64,000 nt of DNA from Azorinus chamasolen. Its lineage: Eukaryota > Mollusca > Bivalvia > Cardiida > Solecurtidae. Of the stretch, positions 41,918 to 52,756 are shown piece by piece. The DNA lies in the NCBI GenBank assembly GCA_963576725.1, contig OY755246.1, positions 78,783,540 to 78,847,539 of the forward strand, written 5' to 3'. How positions within the stretch are numbered: the first letter of the stretch is position 1; the number at the start of each line of letters is the position of its first letter. The position numbers were made by a program, and so were the translations under genes. The notes below the pieces were generated by a model that did no database searches, had not been told where the DNA came from, and was given only the letters and a program-made list of their open reading frames with translations.

Positions 41918-42203
41918 TCCCCCCCACCCACCCCCACCCCCCTAACAAGGGGGAGGGGGATATTGTTTTGTCTGTACATTGGTATGTTGCTTTGATCCCA
42001 ACTTTAACATTTGCGATAATTTTGTAGCCATTGCACATACATACTTCAAGCATAGTGTCTTGCAAACACAGCTTGTTATAATATAAATTTTCAAGGGAAT
42101 TTTTTGCTTTTTAAAAAATGAAATCAGGGCCTAAGCAAACAACAGACCCTGATCAGACAATCTGGTCCTGTAGGAGCCGTCTGATCTGGGTCTACTCTTT
42201 ATA
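41918..42203. mobile_element. Pearl-like fragment and F1 core
   Basis: A CCCCCACCC-rich stretch and GGGGGATATTGTTTTGTCTG (41918-42070), then a minus F1 piece with GCAAACAACAGACCCTGATC and GGGTCTACTCTTTA. Confidence 0.55.
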
Positions 42204-44270
42204 CCCCCACAAACAGAGTTTGAGGGGGGTATACTGGAATCAGCCTGTCGGTCGGTCGGTCTGTCGGGTGGTCGGTCGGTCTGGCGGTCGGTCTGCAAAA
42301 TCTTGTACGGCGAACTCCTCCTTCAGTTTCAACCCGATTCACTTGACACTTGGCATAATTGTTAATCAGGAGAAGTAGATGTGCAAGACACAAATTTCAG
42401 GTCTGTGTGACCTTGACCTTGACCTTTGGCCTTGAAATTGGTCTTGAAATTGGCATGCAAAATCTTGTACAGCGAACTCCTTCACTTTCAACCCGATTCA
42501 CTTGATACTTGGCATAAATGTTACTCGGGAGTAGTAGATGTGCAAGACACAAATTTCAGGTCTCTGTGACCTTGACCTTGACCTTTGGCCTTGAAATTAG
42601 TCTTGAAATTGGCATGCAAAATCTTGTACTTTGAACTCCTCCTTCACTTTCAACCCGATTCATTTGATACTTGGCATAAATGTTACTCAGGAGTAATAGA
42701 TGTGCAAGACACAACTTTCAGGTCTCTGTGACCTTGACCTTGACCTTTGGCCTTGAAATTGGTCTTGAAATTGGCAAGCAAAATCTTGTACTGCGAACTC
42801 CTCCTACAATTTCAACCTGATTCACTTGATACTTGGCATAAATGTTACTCAGGAGTAGTATATGTGCAAGACACAATTCCAGGTCTCTGTGACCTTGACC
42901 TTTGGCCTTGAAATTAGTCTTGAAATTGGCAGGCAAAATCTTGTACTTTGAACTCCTCCTTCACTTTCAACCCGATTCATTTGATACTTGGCATAAATGT
43001 TATTCAGGAGTAGTAGATGTGCAAGACACAAATTTCAGGTCTCTGTGACCTTGACCTTGACCTTTGGCCTTGAAATTGGTCTTGAAATTGGCAGGCAAAA
43101 TCTTGTATGGCGAACTCCTCCTACAATTTCAACCCGATTCATTTGATACTTGGCATAAATGTTACTCAGGAGTATTTATGTGCAAGACGCTAATTTCAAA
43201 TCTCTGTGACCTTGACCTTTGGCCTTGAAATTGGTCTTAAAATTGGCAGGCAAAATTTTGTACGGCGAACTCCTCCTTTACTTTCAACCCGATTCACTTG
43301 ATACTTGGCATAAATGTTACTCAGGAGTAGTTGATGTGCAAGACACAAATTTCAGGTCTCTGACCTTGACCTTGACCTTTGGCCTTGAAATTGGTCTCGA
43401 ACTTGGCAGGCAAAATCTTGTACTTTGAACTCCTCCCTCTATTTCAACCTGATTCACTTGATACTTGGCATAAATGTAACTCAGGAGTAGTATATGTGCA
43501 AGACATAAATTTCAGGTCTCTGTGACCTTGACCTTTGGCCTTGAAATTGGTCTTGAAATTGGCAGGCAAAATCTTGCTCTTTTAACTCCTCCTTCACTTT
43601 CAACCTGATTCACTTGATACTTGGCATAAATGTTACTCAGGAGTAGTAGATGTGCAAGACACAAATTTCAAATCTCTGTGACCTTGACCTTTGACCTTGA
43701 AATTGGTCTTAAAATTGGCAGGCAAAATCTTGTATGGCGAACTCCTCCTTCACTTTCAACCTGATTTACTTGATACTTGGCATAAATGTTACTCAGGAGT
43801 AGTAGATGTGCAAGACACAAATTTCAGGTCTCTGTGACCTTGACCGAAACCTTTGTCCTTGAAATTGGCAGGCAAAATCTTGTACTTTGAACTCCTCCTT
43901 CAATTTCAACCTGATTCACTTGATACTTGGCATAAATATTACTCAGGAGTAGTAGATGTGCAAGACACAAATTTCAGGTCTCTGTGACCTTGACCTTGAC
44001 CTTTGTCCTTGAAATTGGTCTTGAAATTGGAAGGCAAAATACTGTACTTTGAACTCCTCCTTCACTTTCAACCTGATTCACTTGATACTTGTTTTGGCTT
44101 GTAATATGGGGAGTTGGTGTCGCAATGTTTTAATGTTACTGAATTTATATTTGGGATACGTAATGGTCAAAAATAGCAAATGCGCAAGACACAATTGTTA
44201 TGTGTTTACGGTAGGCCATTGTAGAATTATCCCCCCCCCCGCCCCGTAGTTCTAGTTTTGCTTGATATGC
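42204..44270. mobile_element. Pearl-like element, about 11 core units
   Basis: Starts ATACCCCCACAAACAGAGTT with a fold-back on GAGGGGGGTAT, then a TCGG microsatellite (42249-42295). Core units of 150-170 bp follow, each with CTGTGACCTTGACC, CAAAATCTTGTAC, GAACTCCTCCTTCA and TTGATACTTGGCATAA. It ends in a C run near 44230 and CTAGTTTTGCTTG. This matches the published plan of pearl elements: short flank, microsatellite, tandem core repeats, distal flank. Confidence 0.78.
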
Positions 44271-44281
44271 ATGAAAAAGTG

Positions 44282-44532
44282 TTAACCCTTCGCTTGCTGA
44301 ATTTTAAAATACATATCTCCTTCTTTACCCATGCCCTGTTGTAATAATTACATATGTTTTCACTGTGTACAAGTATTTTGTTGTGCAATCACTGCTGCGA
44401 AGTGCACTGGTTGCGTACTCAACTTGTAAATAGTGCAGACCCTGATGAGACAGCTCCTGCAGGAGCTGTCTCATCTGGGTCTTCACTATTTACAGGTAGG
44501 TATATTGACGTGATTAGCAAGCGAAGGGTTAA
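44282..44532 (+). mobile_element. F4 MITE, complete and unexpanded
   Basis: Same 16-bp ends as at 35107 and a perfect central palindrome CAGCTCCTGCAGGAGCTG; 251 bp. An A run follows the right TTAA. Confidence 0.93.
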
Positions 44533-44749
44533 TATTTAAAAAAAAAAAAAAAAGGGTTCAGAAAAAACAAGTCAAGATATTGCCATAACCTTCATCGTTG
44601 TCATGGGAACTGTTATTGTCGTCATTGTGGAAACATTTTGATATTGTGTCATTGATTTGACAAACTAACAAACTTCCTGCATTTATTCACCATCACCACA
44701 AACGTTATATGATGTAGAGGTCCAATTAAGATGACTAAATTACAACATT

Positions 44750-45031
44750 TTAAAGAATAACTCCTTTATTTCTCCCCCAAACCCTATACTATGACCACTC
44801 TTTAGAATTGTCTCTTTGTAAGGGGAAAGAGACTCTTTTTCAAGAGTAGTAGCCGTCTGATCAGGATCTGCCCTGTTTGTTTATGAATTATCAGAATGTA
44901 CGTAGATCAGATTTTTCAATTTCTACCGTGGTAAAAATGTCCATGTTCATAATGTCATTATAAAGGTTTGGCTGATTAATATTCTTACAGTTTATATTTC
45001 TTTCATGAATATTCATGAGGTGACCAGTTAA
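44750..45031 (+). mobile_element. F9 arm and 5'-truncated F1 next to exon w10
   Basis: TTTCTCCCCCAAACCCTATA (F9 half, 44760-44815), then F1 from GCCGTCTGATCAGGATCTGC to ATTCATGAGGTGACCAGTTA, ending 33 bp before exon w10. Confidence 0.68.
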
Positions 45032-45064
45032 ACAGGACTTTAGTGGCATTGCTTGTATCTGCAG

Positions 45065-45139
45065 GTCCAAGTCTGAGTGTCATAACCTAGCCTGGAGCCT
45101 TCTGAAGATAATCAGTGAGCCGGCCAACGTGGATCAGAG
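45065..45139 (+). CDS. NCAPD3: NCAPD3 exon w10
   Basis: Acceptor GCTTGTATCTGCAG, 75 bases, both ends splitting arginine codons. It encodes SKSECHNLAWSLLKIISEPA then NVDQR, aligned with human [23 protein letters not shown]. The donor is weak (CAGAG|GTCTGT). A nearby GTATAAG, 6 bp downstream, would break the frame into w11, so the weak site is preferred on phase grounds. Confidence 0.93.
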
Positions 45140-45297
45140 GTCTGTATAAGCTCGGATAAGATGCGTAATTTAAATTAAAACATTTTCAACTTCTTAAATC
45201 TTTATTTCTCCACCTAACCCAATGTTGTGACCACTCTTTAGAATAAGATGTGGTAACTGTAGCCATTGAAATAAAACTGGAGAATTCCCGTAATAAT

Positions 45298-46649
45298 TAT
45301 GTCTCCCCCATTTATGGGGAGATATATTGTTTTTGCCAGAGTTGTCTGTCTGTCCGTCCGTCCGTCCGTCCGCACTCACCAAAGGGTAGTTGTGTGACTT
45401 TTTCTAACTAGTCCCACAAGTAAAATCATTAACCTGGCCATCTCTTGTGACATTAACCTGTCCGTCCGTCTGTCCGTCTGTCCGTCCGTCCGTCTGTCCG
45501 TCTGTCCGTCACAAACTTGTGTCGCGCGTATCTCTGAAACCAGTTGGGCTAGAGTCACCAAACTTCACAGGAATGTTCACCAGCATGAGTTGTTGTGCAC
45601 GTGGGGTTTTTGAATTATCTCCCCCTGATAATTTTGGAGTTATTGCCCCTGATGACTTAAAATTAGAAAAACTTTGTGTCGCGCGTATCTCTGAAACCGC
45701 TAGTACTAGAGTCACCAAACTTCACAGGAATGTTCACCAGCATGAGTTGTTGTGCACCTATGGTTTTTGAATTGTCTCCCCCTGATAATTCTTGAGTTAT
45801 TGCCCCTGATATGAATACTTAAATTTATACAAACTTTCTGTTGCGCGTATCTCTGAAACCAGTAGGGCTAGAGTCACCAAACTTCACAGGATTGTTCACA
45901 AGCATGAGTTGTTTTGCTCTTGGTTTTTTTTAATTGTCTCCCCCTGTTAATTTTGGAGTTACCTCCCCTGATGACTTAAAATTAGACAAACTTTACTTAG
46001 TGTTGTGCATATGTCTGAAACCACTAGGGCTAGAGTCACCAAACTTCAAAGGAATGTCGACCAGCATGAGTTGTTGTACAACTGGGATTTTTGAATTGTC
46101 TTCCCTTGATAACTTTGGAGTTATTGCCCCTGATATGATTACTTAAAATTAGAGAAACCTTGTGTCATGCATATCTTTCAAACCACTAGGGCTAGAGTCA
46201 CCAAACTTCACAGGAATGTTCACCAGCATGAGTTGTTGTGCACCTGGGTTTTTTGAATTGTCTCCCCCTGATAATTCTTGAGTTACTGCCCCTGATATGT
46301 TAACTTAAAATTAGAGAAACTTTGTGCTGCACATATCTCTGAAACCAGTAGGGCTATTCACAGGAATGTTCACCAGCATGAGTTGTTGTGCATTTGGGTT
46401 TTTTAATTGTCTCCCCCTGATAACTTTGGAGTTACTGCCCCTTATGACTTAAATAAGAGAAACTTTACTTTGTGTCACATGTATCTCTGAAACCACTAGT
46501 ACTAGAGTCACCAAACTTCACAAGAATGTTGACTAGCATGTGTTTTTGTGTACCTGAGGCTTTTAAATTGTCTCCCCCTTACACTTGTGTATTGGAAAGA
46601 GGATGGGAGGGGGAGACATCTGTTTTTGTGACAAAAACAAACCTCTAGT
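45298..46649. mobile_element. Pearl-like element, about 7 core units
   Basis: Starts GTCTCCCCCATTTATGGGGA (fold-back) with TGTCCGTCCGTCCG runs at 45348 and 45460. Core units of about 160 bp share GGGCTAGAGTCACCAAACTT, CACAGGAATGTTCACCAGCA and TTGTCTCCCCCTGATAA. It ends GGGAGGGGGAGACATCTG and CAAACCTCTAGTTTA. Confidence 0.75.
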
Positions 46650-47284
46650 TTATATTGTAAAACACATGATTCAGTAATATTAGTTTACATCAATCGAAAT
46701 TTCTTTTTCAAGAACAAAAAATATATATATAGTCAAACAGTTTTGATTCTTGATGAAGCAAAATAGCTTTGCATAATGATTAATTTCTGAATATAACATG
46801 TTGATATCATGAAGTATTCAGACAGACAAATTAAGGGCAAATAATACAGACCAAAGTGCTCCTGGAGAAGCAGATTGTTCAGGGTCAACACTATTTACTC
46901 CTGTTTGTCAAATTTGGAGCTACTGAATGTTTGCAAAATTTACTTCACCAGTCGAGTGGGGGGATATTAGCTGTTGGAATACAGTGTAACCTGTCTTTAG
47001 GGACAATCGAAAATCAATACTTTTCTGCCAGCTGGGCCCTTATTCGTAAAGCTTCTAAGGGGAAAATTAAGAAAATTCCTTAGTTCCTTGTATATTCCTT
47101 ATTCGTGTAAAATCAACACAGACAAAGTTAGTATTAGAAGAAAAATACAGCTTTATATAAAAGACATATTTAACAAAATATTCTTAAAGTCATTGAAAGA
47201 AAATTTACTCTATAGTTTTGCTATCGATGTAGACAGTAATGTTCTCCTTATGTTGTTCTAAGGTTGAGATATTTGTAAGGAGAT
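46650..47284. other. Unassigned non-coding stretch
   Basis: No exon or complete repeat seen. An AT dinucleotide run near 46720 and one decayed hairpin (GTGCTCCTGGAGAAGCA, about 46855). Confidence 0.4.
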
Positions 47285-48090
47285 TTAACCCTTTCCCTCA
47301 TGCGAACGTGTATCCACACATATGCAAACAGAGTAGACCCAGATCAGATGGCTCCTATAGGAGCCATCTGATCAGGGTCTGCTCTGTTTGCCAATGGAAT
47401 TTGATAACTCTGTTTCTTTTCTTTCTAAGATGGATAATTCTGTTTCTTTTCTTTCTAAAATGGTTGCAATTTTCCACTTCTATATTTCATTATAACTATT
47501 TTGTCCATGAATATTCAGTAGGTATCAAAATTTTGAATAAATATAGACCAGGGAAAGGGTTAAAGCCGATGGTATCTTCCTGCATGTTGACAGTAATGCA
47601 GAAAGCACCTGCATTGAATCACCTTTAGAAAGAAATATGGACGTCATGAATATTAATTAGCTGAAAATTTATAAGGCAATTTGGCCAAAAGGAATATTTT
47701 ACCATAGCACAAACTGTATAGTTATTTCTATATTATTTCATAGGCAAACTGAGCAGACCCTGATTAGACGGCTCCTACAGGAACTGTCTGATCTAGGTCT
47801 GCACTGTTTGCAAAGATGCGAGAAGGCGTTTATATGAAGTAAGGAGTTAATCCTTTCCCTGTTCTATATTTAGGCTAAATGTCAATACTGACTGAATATT
47901 CATTAACAAAATAGTTATAAAGAAATATGGAAGGTGGAACATTGTAGACATTTAAGAAAGCAAAGAAACAGATCTATCAAATTCTATTAGCAAACAGAGC
48001 AGACCCTGATCAGACGGCTCCTCTAGGAGCCGTCTGATCTGGGTCTGCTCTGTTTGCAAATGCGCGAAAACACGTTTATATGAGGGACAG
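47285..48090. mobile_element. F1b (plus), F1 (minus), F1b (minus) MITEs in series
   Basis: 47285-47563: TTAA-flanked F1b with centre GATGGCTCCTATAGGAGCCA and a duplicated CTGTTTCTTTTCTTTCTAA segment. 47622-47850: minus F1. 47847-48090: minus F1b with centre GACGGCTCCTCTAGGAGCCG. The last one ends 33 bp before exon w11. Confidence 0.82.
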
Positions 48091-48123
48091 TGCAGCTGTG
48101 TAAACATATTACTTTCTTCTCAG

Positions 48124-48226
48124 GCGATATCTACAGAAAGCTTGTCACAGTTGGGCAAGACAGGGGAAGATAAAGCCAGGGCTTATAGCTGCCCTTGAGT
48201 CCCACATTGGCACAAACAATAACAAG
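48124..48226 (+). CDS. NCAPD3: NCAPD3 exon w11
   Basis: Acceptor TTACTTTCTTCTCAG, donor AACAAG|GTAAAC, 103 bases, ending phase 0. The first base completes arginine. It encodes RYLQKACHSWARQGKIKPGL then IAALESHIGTNNNK, aligned with human [31 protein letters not shown]. The exon's last bases (CAATAACAAG) recur three times in the following 150 bp of intron. Confidence 0.95.
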
Positions 48227-48400
48227 GTAAACTGTTAGTGATATATGGTGAGTCTAACACAGACAATAACAAGTCATATGGTCATTGATTTATGTTGAGT
48301 CTGACAAAGTCAATAACATTAACACGATCAATGATTGATATATGTTGTGTCTTACATAGGCAATAACAAGTTTAACTGTCACTGAGTTTTATTCAACCTG
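48205..48400. repeat. Tandem repeat seeded from the w11 donor junction (47-50 bp)
   Basis: AATAAC followed by AAG or ATT recurs at 48218 (exon), 48265, 48312 and 48362. Between them lie GATATATGGTGAGTCTAACA, GATTTATGTTGAGTCTGACA and GATATATGTTGTGTCTTACA. Diverged but spaced 47, 47 and 50 bp, beginning inside the exon. Confidence 0.75.
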
Positions 48401-48940
48401 AGACAGATAGTAAAATGAACCACTAGTGATTGGGCTGCCGAAAGGCTTTGAAATGCTTGCATGATTAACCGCGGTCCTGTGTTTCTATAACTGCCGACTG
48501 CTACGGATTTGTTTTTGCTATCTCATCTGTTTTAAAATTCATGAAAATTATGTTGTTGTTTTTTCAAAATTTATGACGTATCCATTTATTATTGTTTAAA
48601 CTCCGCATGATGCTTTTGCTTTTTAATTTTCTATGCACATGTTAATCAATATGTTCTTCGAAAGCGGTTTTTCATTTAATCGAAAGGAGATAATCACATA
48701 AACAAATATCATTAATGAAAAGGAATGCAAAGTGCTTATATGAATTAAAAGCAAATACTGTACTGTATAATTGCAATTATATTTCATATAATATTGTTTT
48801 CATTGCGTTATTCTTAATTTCAGTAAGTATTTAAACGTGTATTACGGACACGAACATTTGCGCCCTTTCAATTTTACCCGTCGTTTTGTTCCCAAATGCT
48901 AGTGACATAGCAATAATTGATACACAATAATTGTACAAAG
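48401..48940. other. Unassigned intronic stretch
   Basis: AT-rich; no hairpin MITE or exon recognised, unusual for this window. Confidence 0.4.
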
Positions 48941-49030
48941 CACCGCGGCGTAGGGGTAGCGCGTTAGCCTAGAACACTAGGGTACACGGGTTCGGTCCTA
49001 GGTAGATACGAAAAAAATTTTTTTTCTTTT
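48941..49030 (+). mobile_element. tRNA-like sequence (SINE head or tRNA pseudogene)
   Basis: A-box-like CGGCGTAGGGGTAGCGCG, central TAGCCTAGAACACTAGGGTA, B-box GGGTTCGGTCC at 48988-48998, then a T run. Acceptor-stem halves do not pair, so it is not called as a functional tRNA. Confidence 0.5.
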
Positions 49031-49445
49031 TTGTATGTCAATTGTTTTTTATTTTTTATTTTGACATTAACATGCTTTTGTTTTAAATCCATTTTATATT
49101 AGCATCCATTCATTAAATCCACACATCGTCCCGTGTGTAGAACCTATTCCACACTTTGAAAACACAAATGGCACCTTAACTCTGATTTGCTGATGAAATG
49201 GCATCAACAAGTTTACAAGCGAATAACTGATTAACTGTCAACTGAATTTGGTAACTAGTTGAATACAAACTTTTTATTTCAAAGTAACTTTGCATAATAA
49301 AAATGCAAAAACCACAAAACCTCTCAAACACAATAGGTTAATAAAAGTGTTAGAATCTATATATCTACATGTTTTTCCTCCATTTTTTTCTGCAAGTACA
49401 CTATATAATCCGCTATTTAAATTATTTATTTATTGACATTTAAGG
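49031..49445. other. Unassigned intronic stretch
   Basis: AT-rich sequence without recognisable element ends or exon. Confidence 0.35.
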
Positions 49446-49856
49446 TCTTGGTTTACACTGCTGATCTTGTTTATATTGAGCCGGGAGCTATCTGATTAGA
49501 GTCTGCAATGTTTGAATGAAGTATCTGATGGGATTGAGTTTGTCATAATGTCATTAAAATGTTCGACAGAATTTGGGATCTTTGCGTTAAAGAATTTATT
49601 TTAAACCTTGGTAGAGTTTTTATGTATTTTTTTAAGTTTCTTTATATGCTTGATGCAAAAAATAGAACGAACATAATTTAGAAAGATAGAAACATTTTAC
49701 TTCTCTTATTCCTGTTTACAATACACATTGATATATATTGACGTTCTGGCTCAAATGATGTATTGAAATATGATGGTCAATTTGTTATAAAAACTCAGCT
49801 CATAAATATTCATAATGTAACTATTTCTGACATGAATATTCAACAGGGAAAAGTTA
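49446..49856 (+). mobile_element. Decayed F1 MITE pieces upstream of exon w12
   Basis: A hairpin remnant (GAGCCGGGAGCTATCTGATT) and an F1 right end, AAATATTCATAATGTAACTA to AACAGGGAAAAG, 46 bp before the exon. Confidence 0.5.
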
Positions 49857-49902
49857 CCGGTAAGTACTCGCTCTAGAGAGATTTTGTTGTGCTATTTTAC
49901 AG

Positions 49903-49996
49903 GCAGCCTGGATGATTCTGGCGGAAATTGCTCCTGCAGCTCCGAAAATTAATCATAACTTCCTTTTGAATTACTGGAACAGTCTAGAAAATCAAG
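49903..49996 (+). CDS. NCAPD3: NCAPD3 exon w12, with GC donor
   Basis: Acceptor TGTGCTATTTTACAG, 94 bases, phase 0 in, one base left over. It encodes AAWMILAEIAPAAPKINHNF then LLNYWNSLENQ, aligned with human [33 protein letters not shown]. The exon must end at CAAG with donor GCGAGT. The nearest GT (50001) would put a stop in the next exon, so this is a GC-AG intron. Confidence 0.93.
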
Positions 49997-50032
49997 GCGA
50001 GTACATTGGCTGCGAATTGTGATATTCTGTTA

Positions 50033-50516
50033 CGAACAGTTTGGGTCCAGATCAGCGCCTTGTGATCAGGAACGGTACTTCTAGTTGCAGCAGACAACAA
50101 TTACCCAAAATGCAATTATCTTTTTATGCCCCCATTCATATGATGGAAATGGTTAATCAACCTTGGATTTTTAGCCATGGTAGAAACTATGGAATTAGAT
50201 CTATATTGGCTCTTAAGCAAACAGAACAGACCTTGACCCAATTACTCAGCATATCATTTGAATCCAAGGTATTTGTAGGAGAGAGTAGGGTCATGGTTAA
50301 TCTCGAGAGGGGTTAACCCTTTCCTTTATATATACTCCTTTTCAGTAGGAGCTGTCTGATCAGGGTCTCCTCTGTTTGCAAGTGCAATTATAATAGATCT
50401 GTTTTGATAGTTCCAATATCAAACAGTCTTGTGTATGTATGCCATTTTAAAAAATCAGCTAATAAATATTCATGGTGTCATTGTTTCTTTCATGAATATT
50501 CAACAGTTAAAGGGTC
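50033..50516. mobile_element. F5 piece, minus F1 and plus F1
   Basis: AACAGTTTGGGTCCAGATCA (50036), a minus F1 remnant 50150-50316 (GCCATGGTAGAAACTATGG), and a plus F1, 50314-50516, ending AATATTCAACAGTTAAAGGG. Confidence 0.65.
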
Positions 50517-50604
50517 AAGGTAAATATAATAGAATGGTTTTTCAGACTGAGCAGACAATAGGTTTAGGAGACAGCAATTTTAGTAGAAGGATAATTTGTC
50601 AACA

Positions 50605-50957
50605 TTTTACACCTTCGCAAACAGTTGATCCTGTCTGATCTGGGTCCATGCTTATAAAACGTTTAGTTGAGTCTGAGTTCAAATCTGACCAATCAAAAGC
50701 TTGATAACTCAAATCTGACCAATCAAAAGCTTGAGAACGAAACTCAGACTCAACTAAAAGCTTTATGAGCATGGACCCAGACAGCTTCTGTAGGAGCTGT
50801 TTGATCAGGATCTATATTGTTTGCTTTCATGTTACAGGTCCAATTCTCTATTGCCATGGCAATAAATTTCTTTAGTTTATATTTTGGGTTCAATAATAAC
50901 ATTGACATTCATAATGAGCTGAATCTTTTTATGAATATTCATGAGGTAATGGGTTGA
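50605..50957 (+). mobile_element. F1 MITE interrupted by F3
   Basis: F1 begins CGCAAACAGTTGATCCTGTC and is broken in the hairpin by F3. It resumes at AGACAGCTTCTGTAGGAGCT and ends ATTCATGAGGTAATGGGTTG. Confidence 0.75.
50642..50778. mobile_element. F3 fold-back inside an F1 hairpin
   Basis: GGGTCCATGCTTATAAAACG to GAGCATGGACCC. F1 hairpin sequence CTGATCTG precedes and AGACAGCTTC follows. Confidence 0.85.
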
Positions 50958-51111
50958 AAGGGTGCACTGGTTCTCTGCTGTGATATTAGTCCATTGTGTG
51001 TAGGGAACCAGTCTACTGGCATTTGCAAACAGTGGCAACCCAGATCGGAGCGGAGGACTCCTGAGGCTTCTAGAATCATTCTAAATCCTCGCAGATATTA
51101 TACCAAAAATC

Positions 51112-51364
51112 TTTAACACTTTACTCCATTATTATGCCTTTTAATGCCTTTGCAAACGGGGTAGATGCAGATCAGATGGCTCCTGTAGGAGCTGTCATAT
51201 CAGGGTCTGCTCTGTTTGCTTATGGAATATTAAAGATCTGATTCTACAGTTTCTGCAACGGCCAAATTTTCCTGTTCTCATGTGCCATTACAAAAAATCA
51301 ACTTTTAATTCATACTCATGATGTCATAATTTCTTACATGAATATTCATTGGGTACAGTGTTAA
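51112..51364 (+). mobile_element. F1 MITE
   Basis: TTTACTCCATTATTATGCC, hairpin GATGGCTCCTGTAGGAGCTG, right end AATATTCATTGGGTACAGTG followed by TTAA. Confidence 0.78.
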
Positions 51365-51667
51365 CCCATTACCTCATAGGATATTTTTAGATCCAACCGC
51401 TATGAATAAATCTGCCGAAAAGGAGCATTAACTACTTTTTCTAGAGAAAAGAAAACTTCTAGAATTTTGTAGTTTGAAACCATTGTGATAAATAGAGCAT
51501 TTGCTCCTATAGGAGCAAATCGAGGGCTTGGTGCAAAACTATTGTAACTCCTTCACAAAGTGAAGGAGTTACAATAGTTTTGCACCAAGCCCTCAAAATG
51601 CTCTATTTGTCACAATGGTTTCATGAGATGACTTTTGCAGAGGTGTCAATATGAGGGAATGGGTTAA
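51361..51667 (-). mobile_element. F2 MITE with a D hairpin inserted in its own hairpin
   Basis: TTAA at both ends. The left arm ends TTTGCTCCTATAGGAGCAAA, where D is inserted, and the right arm resumes ATGCTCTATTTGTCACAATG. Right end GAGGGAATGGGTTAA. It ends 55 bp before exon w13. Confidence 0.88.
51521..51594. repeat. D hairpin, nested copy
   Basis: CGAGGGCTTGGTGCAAAACT to GTTTTGCACCAAGCCCTC with CCTTCACAAAGTGAAGG at the tip. AAAT before and AAAAT after could be a short target duplication. Confidence 0.9.
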
Positions 51668-51722
51668 GTAAATGTTCATGAAGTCTTATTATCAATTCTA
51701 ATTCAATCATTTGGTATTACAG

Positions 51723-51889
51723 AGTGTTCTGTTGACATAATGCAACGAGTTTTGACGGTGATGTCATTCGTCGCGAAACATTTACCGTCTGAGGACCGGG
51801 AAAGACTCATCGTAGACCTCAAATCACGTCTTCTTCAATACCAGTCTCCACCTGAGCTTATCTCGGTTACCATAGCAACATTGTCTAAG
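51723..51889 (+). CDS. NCAPD3: NCAPD3 exon w13
   Basis: Acceptor ATCATTTGGTATTACAG, donor TCTAAG|GTATCT, 167 bases, ending phase 0. Two bases complete a glutamate with w12. It encodes CSVDIMQRVLTVMSFVAKHL, then PSEDRERLIVDLKSRLL and ELISVTIATLSK, aligned with human [34 protein letters not shown]...EVISSAVDALQ. Confidence 0.97.
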
Positions 51890-51898
51890 GTATCTGCT

Positions 51899-52551
51899 TT
51901 TTAGCTCGCCTTTTTGAAGAATAGGGGGGCTTATGGAATCACCCCGGTGTCGGCTTTTGCTTTTGGTTAAAGTTTTGGGGTAAGTGTTGAAATGCACTAA
52001 TACTACATGAAATATTTGCCTTAGGAAGCTGATACTTGAAATAGAGGTTCCCGGTATGTTGAACATTGATGTAGTGTAGTTAAAATTTAAAATAAAACTG
52101 AATTTTAGTCAAAATTTCACCTGTTTTGGACTTAGCTTCTTGCGCTGAAATAGGAAGGTTAAAGTTTTGGGGTAAGTGTTGAAATGCACTAATACTACAT
52201 GAAATGTTTGCCCTAGAAAGCTGATATTTGGAATTGAGGTTCCGTGTGTGTTGAACATTGATGTAGTGTAGTTAAATTTTAAAAATAAAATTGGATTTTA
52301 GTCCAAATTTTACCCGTTTTGGACATAGTTTTTTGGGCTGAAATCTCAAGGTTAAAGTTTTGGGGTAAGTGTTGAAATGCACTAATACAACATGAAATAC
52401 TTGCCATAGGTAGCTGGTATTCGGAATAGAGTTTGCCAGTAGGTTTAACATTGATGTAGTTCAGTTAAAATAGAAATATATTTTGGACTTCATCTTTGTA
52501 GACAAGGTCTACAATAGGCGAGCTTTGCTGTCCTGCGACAGTCTAGTTAAT
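51899..52551. mobile_element. Pearl/Helitron-like element, three core units
   Basis: Starts TTTTTAGCTCGCCTTTTTGA. Three units of about 190 bp begin GGTTAAAGTTTTGGGGTAAG. It ends GGTCTACAATAGGCGAGCTT, TGCTGTCCTGCGACAGTCTA and GTT. GCTCGCC at the start and GGCGAGC at the end are inverted. Confidence 0.72.
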
Positions 52552-52756
52552 TTATGAACTGAAATTGTGTTATTGAAACCAAAACATTCTGGAAAGAGAA
52601 TTACAGTTGAATAATTAGTCGGTACTAGTCACCCAACAGACTGGGCCATAGTGACGGGAGACGTAGAAGCTCGCAGCTCGGCGGAAGAAGTATTCTTCCC
52701 GTGTGTCGTGACTCCCTCACCAGTCACCTTCAGACAAAGGAAAACCAGTGTCTGTT

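Noticed and set aside
42199..42393. Frame with PTDRPTDRPTDR repeats, and similar ones at 45.2-45.6 and 58.4 kb
   Set aside because: They are translations of the TCGG/TCCG microsatellite in pearl-like elements.
49997..50002. GT at 50001 as the w12 donor
   Set aside because: It changes the phase and produces a stop soon after entering w13; the GC donor keeps a long conserved frame.
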